A DNA stretch of 28,442 bases from an uncultured cyanobacterium. GTDB taxonomy: Bacteria; Cyanobacteriota; Cyanobacteriia; PCC-6307; Cyanobiaceae. The DNA lies in contig CAIXOZ010000076.1 of the NCBI GenBank assembly GCA_903921295.1, positions 1 through 28,442 of the forward strand, in the 5' to 3' direction. The translations under genes and the position numbers were made by a program. The notes beneath the pieces were generated by a model. The model made no database searches, was not told the origin of the DNA, and worked only from the letters and a program-made list of their open reading frames with translations. The first letter of the stretch is position 1; every line of letters begins with the position of its first letter. Positions 8,398 through 15,429 of the stretch are shown here, piece after piece.

Positions 8398-9852
8398 TCA
8401 GCGGGCGCTGGCGGCGGCCTCACGGCGTTGGCCGACGCCGAGGCTGCGCAGCTCGGCGGTGAGCTGCTGCAACACCGCCTTGGCATCGCCGAAGACCATC
8501 GAGGTGTGCGGCAGCTCGAACAGTCCGTTGGCGATGCCGGCATAGCCGGCACCGAGGCTGCGCTTGACCACAAAGACGGAACGGGCCTGATCCACCTCAA
8601 GCACGGGCATGCCGTAGAGGGGGCTGCTCGGATCGCTCTTGGCCTGGGGATTGACCACATCATTGGCCCCGAGAACGATCACCACATCGGTGCGTGGGAA
8701 GTCGGGATTGATCGCTTCCATCTCCACCAGCTGCTCGTAGGGGACATCGGCCTCGGCCAGCAGCACATTCATGTGCCCGGGCATCCGCCCGGCCACCGGA
8801 TGGATGGCATAGCTGACGTCGATGCCATGGGTCTCCAGCAGCCGCGCGAGTTCCTTGAGGCTGTGCTGAGCCTGGGCGACCGCCAGGCCATAGCCGGGCA
8901 CGAACACCACCCGCTCAGCCCCCTCAAGCGCCAGGGCGCACTCCTCAGGACTGCAGGAGGTGATACGGCTGTAACTCGCCGCATCACCCTCAGCGGCAGC
9001 ACCGCCGGCAGCCGTCACGCCGAGCGCGCCCCCGAAGAGCACCGAGGTGAGGGAGCGGTTCATCGCCGTGCACATCACCTGGGTGAGGATCAGACCGGCG
9101 GCACCGACCATGGCACCGGCCACGATCAGCAGCTGGCTGCCGACGACGAAGCCGGCGGCGGCGGCGGCCACGCCGGAATAGGAATTCAGCAGCGAGATCA
9201 CCACCGGCATGTCGGCGCCACCGATCGGCAGGGTCAGACCGATGCCGAGCAGCAGCGAGAGGCCTGTGACAGCCGCCAGCGCCAGCCACGAGCCCAGACT
9301 CAGGGCCTCCGCACCGGCCAGTCCCTGGCGCAGCACCAGCACCGAAGCAGCGACCGTGGCCAGCAGCAGGGCCCCGTTCAACCAGTGCCGCAGCGGCTTC
9401 AGCATCCAGGCGGGGGTTTCCAGGGCCCCCTGGAGCTTGGCCATCGCCACCAGGGAACCGCTGAAGGTGATCGCGCCAACCAACACCGACGCCAGCAGGG
9501 ACACCAGCACCAGGCCATCGCCGGCGGCGCTGGGCAGAGCCGCGGCCCCGAGGGCCACCAGCAGCGAACTCATGCCGCCGCAACCGTTGAACAGGGCCAC
9601 CGCCTCGGGCATCGCGGTCATCGGCACCCGATACGCCAGCAGGGCACCGGCTGCACCGCCCACCAACAGGCCGGCCAGCATCCAGGTCCAGCCGGCGAGC
9701 CCCTGCTCCAGCAGCAAGCCGACCACCGCCAGGGCGAGGGCCAGCGCCGCCAGGCCGTTGGCGCCACGGGCGCTGCGGATTCGCGAGAGGCCCTTGAGAC
9801 CGAGGGCGAGCAGCAGCACCGCCCCGAGATCGAACAGAAGGTGAAGGCTCAT
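8398..9852 (-). CDS. pntB: NAD(P) transhydrogenase subunit beta
   Basis: The beta subunit of proton-translocating transhydrogenase, which moves hydride between NADH and NADP+ using the proton gradient in the plasma or thylakoid membrane. The product has 484 residues. The N-terminal ~270 residues are a run of hydrophobic helices (dII). The C-terminal NADP(H)-binding dIII domain shows VVFVPGYGLAVAQAQ, GRMPGHMNVLLAEADVPY, DVVIVLGANDVVNP and GAGYAGIANGLF. The ATG start shares one base with the pntA2 stop (TGATG), so it is translated from the same mRNA. It is the last gene of the three-gene pntA1-pntA2-pntB set, the split form usual in cyanobacteria. Confidence 0.97.
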   Translation of the reverse strand: MSLHLLFDLGAVLLLALGLKGLSRIRSARGANGLAALALALAVVGLLLEQGLAGWTWMLAGLLVGGAAGALLAYRVPMTAMPEAVALFNGCGGMSSLLVALGAAALPSAAGDGLVLVSLLASVLVGAITFSGSLVAMAKLQGALETPAWMLKPLRHWLNGALLLATVAASVLVLRQGLAGAEALSLGSWLALAAVTGLSLLLGIGLTLPIGGADMPVVISLLNSYSGVAAAAAGFVVGSQLLIVAGAMVGAAGLILTQVMCTAMNRSLTSVLFGGALGVTAAGGAAAEGDAASYSRITSCSPEECALALEGAERVVFVPGYGLAVAQAQHSLKELARLLETHGIDVSYAIHPVAGRMPGHMNVLLAEADVPYEQLVEMEAINPDFPRTDVVIVLGANDVVNPQAKSDPSSPLYGMPVLEVDQARSVFVVKRSLGAGYAGIANGLFELPHTSMVFGDAKAVLQQLTAELRSLGVGQRREAAASAR

Positions 9853-10154
9853 CAGGAGGACTCCTTGGCAGGGCGATGGCGCGACTGGAACATCGCCAGC
9901 ATCCGGTCGGTGACCAGGAAGCCACCGATGACGTTGAACAGGGCGAAGCCGAGGGCGATCGCCCCCAGCAGCCGCAGGGACGGATCCGGTGTGGACCCGA
10001 TCAGGGCGAGGGCGGCGAGCATCGTGATGCCGCTGATCGCGTTGGCCCCCGACATCAGGGGGGTGTGCAGGGTGGGTGGCACCTTGCCGATCAGCTCAAG
10101 GCCGAGAAGGCTGCCGAGCAGCAGCACCCACAGGGATTCATGCAGGGCGCTCAT
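9852..10154 (-). CDS. pntA2: NAD(P) transhydrogenase subunit alpha, membrane part
   Basis: A 100-residue membrane protein corresponding to the C-terminal dII helices of the E. coli PntA chain. It has about three hydrophobic segments (ESLWVLLLGSLLGLELIG, SGITMLAALALIG, LGAIALGFALFNVIGGFLV), with the conserved loop VPPTLHTPLMSGANAISG between the first two. The ATG at 10154 overlaps the pntA1 stop (ATGA), and its own stop overlaps the pntB start, so all three subunits are tightly coupled. Confidence 0.96.
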   Translation of the reverse strand: MSALHESLWVLLLGSLLGLELIGKVPPTLHTPLMSGANAISGITMLAALALIGSTPDPSLRLLGAIALGFALFNVIGGFLVTDRMLAMFQSRHRPAKESS

Positions 10155-11311
10155 GCCACCACCTCCTGCTGCAGCGCCGCCGCCGGCCGGGGCTGAAGAT
10201 CCGAACGCCGCCAGCGACCGCCGTGGCCGATCAGCGCTGGATCCAGCAAGGGATCCTCCGGATCGACAGTGAGGGTGCCCTCGCGCAGCAACACCTCGAT
10301 CAACGCCAGAAGATTGCGGGCGTAGAGGGCACTGGCGTGCTGGGGCACCGTGGCCGGCAGATTGCCGGCCCCGATCAGCTGCACCCCCGCCACCTGCACC
10401 GGGCCATCGGCGCGACTGAGGGGGCAGTTGCCCCCCTGGGCCACCGCCAGATCGACCACGACCGCGCCGGGGCGCATCAGCGACAGCATCTCCTCCGTGA
10501 TCAGCACCGGCGCCGGCTGGCCAGGCACCTGGGCCGTGGTGATCACCACGTCGGCGTCCACCAGATGGGGAGCGAGCAGCTGGCGCTGGGCCTCGAGGAA
10601 CACCTCACCCGCCTGACGGGCATAGCCACCGCTTTCACCGGGCTTCTCCGGCAGTTCCGGCGGCTCGATGAAGCGGGCCCCGAGGGATTCCACCTGTTCC
10701 TTGACGGCAGGGCGCACATCGCTGACCTTGACCACTGCCCCGAGACGACGGGCGGTGGCCACAGCCTGAAGACCGGCAACGCCGGCACCGAGCACCACCA
10801 CCCGGGCGGGCTGCACGGTGCCGGCGGCGGTCATCAGCATCGGGAAGAAGCGATCGAGGGCCGCGGCCGCCAGCAGCACCGCCTTGTAGCCGGCGATGTT
10901 GGCCTGGGAGGAAAGGGCATCCATCGCCTGAGCGCGACTGATGCGGGGCAGCAGCTCAAGCGCCAGCAGCGAGACCTGGCGGGCGGCCAGGGTCTGCAGG
11001 GTGGGCGCGTGCCGATGGGGATCGAGCAGACCGAGCAGCAGGGCTCCCGGACGGAGCGCGGTGAGCGCCTCCTCGGAGGGAAGCTGCACCACCAGCACGG
11101 CATCGGCGCTGTGCCAGATCGCAGGATCGAGGCTCACCAGTCGGGCCCCCGCCTCCTCGTAGGCGGCATCGGCATGGCCGGCCGCCAGGCCGGCTCCAAG
11201 TTCGAGCAGGCACTCGCAACCGAGGGCTGTGAGTCGTTTCACCGTCTCCGGTGTGGCGGCCACCCGCCGCTCATCGGGGTGGCGTTCCGCCGGAATCAAC
11301 AGTCGGGTCAC
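10151..11311 (-). CDS. pntA1: NAD(P) transhydrogenase subunit alpha, NAD-binding part
   Basis: The soluble NAD(H)-binding domain dI of the transhydrogenase, 386 residues from the GTG at 11311. Motifs are PAERHPDERRVAATPETV at the N-terminus, the Rossmann segment VVVLGAGVAGLQAVATARR, the loop AQVPGQPAPVLITEEM and the following VVVDLAVAQGGNCPLS. GTG was chosen because similarity to alanine dehydrogenase/PntA begins at VTRLLIPAE; an in-frame ATG at 11404 would add 31 unlikely residues. A six-codon ORF with a Shine-Dalgarno-like stretch ends in the GTGA of this start and may drive coupled initiation. Confidence 0.95.
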   Translation of the reverse strand: MTRLLIPAERHPDERRVAATPETVKRLTALGCECLLELGAGLAAGHADAAYEEAGARLVSLDPAIWHSADAVLVVQLPSEEALTALRPGALLLGLLDPHRHAPTLQTLAARQVSLLALELLPRISRAQAMDALSSQANIAGYKAVLLAAAALDRFFPMLMTAAGTVQPARVVVLGAGVAGLQAVATARRLGAVVKVSDVRPAVKEQVESLGARFIEPPELPEKPGESGGYARQAGEVFLEAQRQLLAPHLVDADVVITTAQVPGQPAPVLITEEMLSLMRPGAVVVDLAVAQGGNCPLSRADGPVQVAGVQLIGAGNLPATVPQHASALYARNLLALIEVLLREGTLTVDPEDPLLDPALIGHGGRWRRSDLQPRPAAALQQEVVA

Positions 11312-11328
11312 AATGTCGGGCCGCCCAT
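11308..11328 (-). other. six-codon upstream ORF coupled to pntA1
   Basis: On the minus strand, an ATG at 11328 opens a six-residue frame (MGGPTL) whose TGA stop overlaps the GTG start of pntA1 in the sequence GTGA. An AGGGAGA stretch lies about nine bases before the ATG, a good Shine-Dalgarno position, whereas the pntA1 GTG itself has none at normal spacing. This fits a leader mini-gene that delivers ribosomes to pntA1. It could also be chance if pntA1 really starts at the in-frame ATG at 11404. Confidence 0.4.
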
Positions 11329-11511
11329 GGTGCGGTCTCCCTGAATGGAAACTTCTCCAGTGATTGACCCGCTCGCCCGGAAAGGCAACATCGATGGCGC
11401 TCATGTGAGCACACGGGGACAAAGAAGCGGATGCGCGCAACAAAGCGCAGAGGTTCACTTGCCAGTGGCGATCGATGCTGGCTAGGGCAGGACTGTTTCG
11501 CCCTTGTCCCC

Positions 11512-12093
11512 ATGGCCCTCACGGCCGTCGAATGTCCGGATGGCATCTGCCACAGCCACCACGGTGGGCATGCCATCGCCCGCGATGCCCTGCACCAGAA
11601 CCTGATCCAGCACGGTCCTGACTGGTGCGAGCGGGTGGCCGAACGGATCTACGAGATCTCCGTCGACACCTTCTGCCAGATGGTGATGCCCCATCTGCAG
11701 GAGCAGGGCTGGCAACGCCGGCACCTCGACTGGGAGTTCAAGCTCCATGACGGTGAGGCCGAGGCCGAGCGCACGCTGGTGGACGGCGCCATCAATGCGA
11801 TGGAAAGCTTCCTGCGCAGCTCCGAAGTGCAGCGCCTGTTCATCAAGGAGCTGGTGCAGGGCACCCTGGCAGAGGCGGAACAGAGCGACAGCCGCCGCGC
11901 CGCCGTGCGCCACCTGATCGAGCAGGAACTGCTCGTGGATCTGGAAGGACGGCGGGAAGACCTGATCCAGCGTCTGTGCGAACGCACCGAGGCCGACGGC
12001 AGCGTCGACCATCCGCGGGCCCGCCGCGTCGCCGAGGAAGCCCTCGACGAAGTGCATCACCTGTTGGTGAACCACGCCGAAGCCCTGGGCTGA
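11512..12093 (+). CDS. unrecognised protein with Cys/His-rich N-terminus
   Basis: A 193-residue protein starting at the ATG at 11512; upstream sequence in the same frame reads as noise. The N-terminus carries Cys8, Cys13, His14, His16, His17 and His20 in a tight cluster, which could bind a metal. The rest is acidic and strongly helical (GDSVDTFCQMVMPHLQ-like segments, LIEQELLVDLEGRREDLIQRL, AEEALDEVHHLLVNHAEALG). No signal peptide or membrane helix is visible. It is divergent from pntA1 with a gap of about 200 bp, and its 3' end is 30 bp from the convergent reductase. The composition is convincingly protein-like, but I do not recognise the family. Confidence 0.75.
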   Translation: MALTAVECPDGICHSHHGGHAIARDALHQNLIQHGPDWCERVAERIYEISVDTFCQMVMPHLQEQGWQRRHLDWEFKLHDGEAEAERTLVDGAINAMESFLRSSEVQRLFIKELVQGTLAEAEQSDSRRAAVRHLIEQELLVDLEGRREDLIQRLCERTEADGSVDHPRARRVAEEALDEVHHLLVNHAEALG

Positions 12094-12123
12094 AGCGAGC
12101 GCGTGCGGCGACCGGGTCAGGGC

Positions 12124-12789
12124 TCAGGTCGCCGCCAACCAGGACGAGAGTGCCAGCGGTGGCAGGGCCGGATCGCTGGTGACCTCAACGATGCGCCCCT
12201 CACTGGCGGAATCAGCCAGGGCATCAAGGCAGAGACGGGCCACGAGGCGTCGCGGAATGCTGCGACTCTGCTGCTGGCCGGCACCGGTCAGGCGCAACCC
12301 CTCCCGCTCGAGCCCCTGCTCACGTTCGCTGAGGCCACCGGGGCGCACGATCGTCCAGCGCAGGCCGCTCTGAGCCAGCCAACGCTCCCCGAGGCCCTTC
12401 CAGACCAGGATCAGGCCAAAGAGGTTGAGGGGATGGCGCCAGCGACCGGCGCAGAGGGAACTGACCAGCACCACCCGATCCAGTCCCACGGCCCGGGCGG
12501 CCGCCAGCTGGGTGCGCACGCCCAGGGCATCGACCCGCAGCGGTCCGGTGAGATCGACCGAGGGCCTGGCACCTGTGGCGATCACCAGGGCCTGACAGCC
12601 TGAAAGGGCTCGGTGCAGGACCTCGGTCTGGTCGAGATCAAGGCGAAGGATCTCGGCGCCCTCCAGACCCTGCGGCACCACCGACCCCGGCCTGATCAGG
12701 GCCCTCACCTGCCAGCCCCGCTGCAACGCTTCCTGAACCACACGCCAGCCGGTCTTTCCCGATGCCCCTGAGACCGCAAGCGTTGCCAT
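12124..12789 (-). CDS. NAD(P)-binding atypical SDR (NmrA/YwnB-like)
   Basis: The product has 221 residues with an ATG at 12789. The N-terminal dinucleotide motif is AVSGASGKTGWRVVQEAL (residues ~5-22), followed by ALVIATGARPS, VVLVSSLCAG and the extended-family segment WTIVRPGGLSERE. The Tyr-x-x-x-Lys catalytic pair of classical short-chain dehydrogenases is not evident, as usual for atypical 'NmrA-like' members, which can be sensors or reductases. Cyanobacteria have several such proteins acting near the thylakoid, including Ycf39 in this window. Substrate and role are unknown. Confidence 0.87.
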   Translation of the reverse strand: MATLAVSGASGKTGWRVVQEALQRGWQVRALIRPGSVVPQGLEGAEILRLDLDQTEVLHRALSGCQALVIATGARPSVDLTGPLRVDALGVRTQLAAARAVGLDRVVLVSSLCAGRWRHPLNLFGLILVWKGLGERWLAQSGLRWTIVRPGGLSEREQGLEREGLRLTGAGQQQSRSIPRRLVARLCLDALADSASEGRIVEVTSDPALPPLALSSWLAAT

Positions 12790-12859
12790 GACTCTGTCCT
12801 GCCGCCGAGCGGCCCGCTGACGCGATCCTTTCTAAAGGACGTACACGATGCAGAGGCTC

Positions 12860-13045
12860 TCAGAAGAGCGGCAGCAGTTCCCGATCGATCGCAAGACCGC
12901 TGAGGTGATCGCCCCGTTGATGCAGCAGCCGACCCCGCAGGATCAGCGGATCGATATCGCACTCAACCGCCAGAGCGCGCTCCAGCAGCGCCCTCTGATC
13001 ACCGACGGGTAAGGCAAAGAACAACGAATCAAACGGACGTTCCAT
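12860..13045 (-). CDS. small protein, unknown function
   Basis: A 61-residue protein starting at the ATG at 13045; the frame is open further upstream to 13141, but the extension is low-complexity. It is helical and leucine-rich: RALLERALAVECDIDPLI, then LRGRLLHQRGDHLSG. The pattern looks like a single small helical bundle with no membrane segment. It is divergent from the helicase gene, with about 120 bp between starts, and lies 70 bp upstream of the reductase gene on the same strand. I do not recognise a family with confidence. Confidence 0.6.
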   Translation of the reverse strand: MERPFDSLFFALPVGDQRALLERALAVECDIDPLILRGRLLHQRGDHLSGLAIDRELLPLF

Positions 13046-13166
13046 GGCAACGGTCACCTGGGACTGAAGGCTGAAGGCCCAAAAGGGTCCTGATGGCCGG
13101 ACCATAGAGACGCCGGACCGCCACCCCATAGGCGCAACCACTCATCTTCCGCATCTTCCCCGCACA

Positions 13167-14696
13167 ATGGCGTCCATGGGCCACCCCTCCTTCGACCTCG
13201 GCGCCCGCCGTCCGGCTCCCGGCCAGGACGCCCCCGGTGTCGAACCTGGGAACGGCACCGGCCACCCGCCGGAGCCGCGCCACGTGATGCAGCCGCGCCG
13301 ATGGCAGAGCCAGCTGATCCAGCTGCTGCGGGCACGGTTGCTCAATCCCGGCCCCCGCGGCCGGGATGTGCTGATCCATGCCGGCCCCGGTGCCGGCAAG
13401 ACCCTCGGGGCCCTGCTCGGCTTCAGCCGACTGAAAGCGGAAGGTCACCTGGATCATTTCCTGGTGTTCTGCCACCGCAGCTCCATCGCAGGCCAGTGGC
13501 GCAAGGCTGCGGAGCGGCTGGGGCTCGTGCTCGAAGAATGGGATCCTCAGAACCCTGACCGCCTGAACGAGGGGCAGCGCTGGGATGGGCTGCTGCTCAC
13601 CTACCAGAGTGCCGGCCGCCAGGGAGAGACCCTGGCCGAACAGCTCGCGACCCTGCCCCTGGGGCGCTGGCTGGCGATGGCCGATGAAGTGCACCACCTC
13701 GGCCTCGACCCTGAAGAACCGGACGCCACGGCCTGGGGCATGGCCTTCAGTCGGTTGACCGAATCGGCCGATCTGCGCCTCGGCCTGACCGGAACCCCGT
13801 TTCGGGCTGACAATCTGGCCTTCTGTGCCGCGCGGCGGGTGCAGGTTCAGGACGACGGGGTCTGGATGGAGCAGATCGCTCCGGACCTGAGCGTGGAGCC
13901 GCGTCAGCTGATCGTGGCCGGCGACGTGCGTCCGCTTGAGTTCCGCTTCCAGGACGGCTGGGTCGAACATGGACGCGACGATGGCGATCCGGACGCCGAG
14001 CAGTCGCCCCTGTCGGCCGAAGCCCGCGAAAGCTGGCGCGCCCGCAACCTGCGCCGGGCGATTCAGCCGGGAGATGGCAGCAGCATCGCCCTGCGGTTGC
14101 TGCTCAAGGCCCGCCAGCGCCTGGGCAAGGTGCGCCGTGATCATCCGCAGGCGGCTGGCCTGGTGATCGCCCGCGACATCAGCCATGCCCGTCGCATCGC
14201 CGGCCTGCTCGCCGACGAGGGCGACCGGGTCTCGCTGGTGCATTCCCAGGATCCCGATGCCGCCAGGAATCTGGCCGACTTTCAGGCCGGCGACGGCGAC
14301 TGGCTCGTGAGCATCGACATGTGCGCCGAAGGCTTCGATGCCCCACGGATCCGGGTGGTGGCCTACCTGACCACGGTGGTCACGCGCAGCCGCTTCGTGC
14401 AGGCGATCACCCGCGCCGTACGCCTCGATGGCAGCCGCTCCGAACTGGAGCCGATCCCACGCCAGCCATCCTTTGTGTTCGCCCCGGCCGATCCGCTGCT
14501 GATGGCCTACGCCCGAACCTGGTCCCTGAGCGAGCCTTACCTGATCCGACCGCGGGAGGCCGCCGAAGCGGGCGAGAACGTGAGCGGCACGGGGCGCGCC
14601 GGCAGCCTGCCGATGACCGCCATCGACGAACAGGCGGGGCGACTGATCCGGGTGCGCGGCCCGCAGCTGCCGGACTTCCTCAAACAAAGAGCCTGA
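13167..14696 (+). CDS. SF2 DEAD/DEAH-type helicase
   Basis: A 509-residue protein whose ATP-driven nucleic-acid unwinding or remodelling role is inferred from motifs. Walker A is GPGAGKT, motif II is DEVHH, motif III-like is LGLTGTPFR, motif V is SIDMCAEGFDAPRI and motif VI is FVQAITRAVRL with its arginine fingers. The layout resembles the helicase cores of type III restriction and RecG/UvrB-like SF2 enzymes, but no nuclease or methyltransferase domain is present and no restriction partner is next to it. The start at 13167 is uncertain; the first ~40 residues are low-complexity, and the conserved part starts near QPRRWQSQLI, so a GTG at 13284 or an ATG just after it is an alternative. It is divergent from the 61-aa gene and followed by a 92-aa gene on the same strand. 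Confidence 0.9.
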   Translation: MASMGHPSFDLGARRPAPGQDAPGVEPGNGTGHPPEPRHVMQPRRWQSQLIQLLRARLLNPGPRGRDVLIHAGPGAGKTLGALLGFSRLKAEGHLDHFLVFCHRSSIAGQWRKAAERLGLVLEEWDPQNPDRLNEGQRWDGLLLTYQSAGRQGETLAEQLATLPLGRWLAMADEVHHLGLDPEEPDATAWGMAFSRLTESADLRLGLTGTPFRADNLAFCAARRVQVQDDGVWMEQIAPDLSVEPRQLIVAGDVRPLEFRFQDGWVEHGRDDGDPDAEQSPLSAEARESWRARNLRRAIQPGDGSSIALRLLLKARQRLGKVRRDHPQAAGLVIARDISHARRIAGLLADEGDRVSLVHSQDPDAARNLADFQAGDGDWLVSIDMCAEGFDAPRIRVVAYLTTVVTRSRFVQAITRAVRLDGSRSELEPIPRQPSFVFAPADPLLMAYARTWSLSEPYLIRPREAAEAGENVSGTGRAGSLPMTAIDEQAGRLIRVRGPQLPDFLKQRA

Positions 14697-14844
14697 ACGC
14701 AGAAAGGGTCGATTCGCCGTCGAGACAACAGCAAAGATTGACCGGTCAAACCAACAAATGGTTCCAAAGCGTGCAGCAATGTGCGATCCGATACCCACAT
14801 CAGGCCGGCGACCGACCAATGTGGCGCCAGCGGAGGACAACCCG

Positions 14845-15123
14845 ATGGATGCCCTGGTGAAACGCCGACTGACCGTGGCCACATCCTGGGCCGTAGCCCG
14901 GGTCTCCACCCTCGACGATCTGCAGCATTACGAAGAGAGCTACGGACTGACCGAAGAGTTCCGTGAGTGGATCCTCTGCTTTGACGCGCACCCGGAATTA
15001 CTGGAAGATTGGGTACTGATGGTGCCTGAGACCGCTGCCCTGGAAGTCCTGCTCCGTCAAGCCAGCCACCCCGGCTCCGAACACAAGCGCAATCACAACA
15101 ACGACGATCTGCTGGAGATCTGA
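14845..15123 (+). CDS. small protein downstream of the helicase, unknown function
   Basis: A 92-residue protein. The ATG at 14845 was chosen because GGAGG lies at 14832-14836, eight bases upstream; two earlier in-frame ATGs at 14758 and 14779 lack such a site. Residues ~15-75 are helical with conserved-looking aromatics (SWAVARVSTLDDLQHYEESY, FREWILCFDAHPELLEDW). The C-terminal tail HKRNHNNDDLLEI is Asn/His-rich. No membrane segment is visible. The gap of 148 bp after the helicase argues for its own promoter. I do not recognise the family. Confidence 0.75.
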   Translation: MDALVKRRLTVATSWAVARVSTLDDLQHYEESYGLTEEFREWILCFDAHPELLEDWVLMVPETAALEVLLRQASHPGSEHKRNHNNDDLLEI

Positions 15124-15181
15124 AGCCTTCGAAATCAGAAGGAATTCTTAAGTCCTGAATCATTCTCTTCTTCGGATTGCA

Positions 15182-15193
15182 GTCAGATCTGAC
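15182..15193. promoter_or_regulatory. 12-bp perfect palindrome, possible operator
   Basis: GTCAGATCTGAC is a perfect 12-bp inverted repeat in a non-coding gap, about 235 bp upstream of trxB and 60 bp after the 92-aa gene. Its size and symmetry would fit a dimeric regulator's site, but nothing identifies a protein and a palindrome this short can occur by chance. Confidence 0.25.
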
Positions 15194-15396
15194 CCCATTC
15201 CGCCCGCCCGATTCGCCACCGGCCTGCGCCTCCACCGGCCTGCAACGCCACAACGCCTGACGCGACGATCAGCGCCGACCCCAGAAAGGGCGGCGCAAAG
15301 CCACGCATGACCCCTGAGACAGGGACTGCTCCTCGGGAGGCTGACATCGGCATGGCAGGCCATCCCGCCCGGGCCCCGACCGCCGGGTTGGCGCCC

Positions 15397-15402
15397 TAGG
15401 AT
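15397..15402 (+). promoter_or_regulatory. TAGGAT -10-like box upstream of trxB
   Basis: TAGGAT differs from the TATAAT consensus at two positions and lies 27 bases before the trxB ATG. No matching -35 element is evident at normal spacing. The flanking sequence GGCGCCC-TAGGATCA recurs almost unchanged near the right edge of the window (28224-28239), which supports a shared promoter type. Confidence 0.4.
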
Positions 15403-15429
15403 CAACTCATAGTCAGTCCGCTTAAGTCC

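Larger units (their letters stand above)
15124..15429 (+). other. 306-bp gap upstream of trxB
   Basis: No gene is visible. The left part is relatively AT-rich for this window and begins with a weak CCTT/AAGG hairpin after the 92-aa gene's stop. A 12-bp perfect palindrome (GTCAGATCTGAC) lies at 15182-15193, and a TAGGAT box at 15397-15402 lies close to the trxB start. The remaining GC-rich part reads open in several frames but resembles no protein. Confidence 0.5.

Noticed and set aside
7457..10272. Long plus-strand reading frames (7457-8545 and 8428-10272) opposite the YheT-like hydrolase and pntB
   Set aside because: The products are Gln/His/Arg-rich and lack any recognisable domain. They are antisense shadows of well-supported genes in GC-rich DNA.
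10076..11344. 422-codon plus-strand frame opposite pntA1
   Set aside because: Composition is Gly/His/Gln-rich with no motifs; it is the complement of a clear transhydrogenase gene.
13029..14909. 626-codon minus-strand frame opposite the helicase
   Set aside because: The helicase has a full set of conserved motifs; the opposing product shows none.
15300..15340. CTGAGA-containing stretch that recalled a TPP riboswitch
   Set aside because: The remaining conserved TPP elements and pairing are missing, and the neighbouring trxB is not a thiamin gene.
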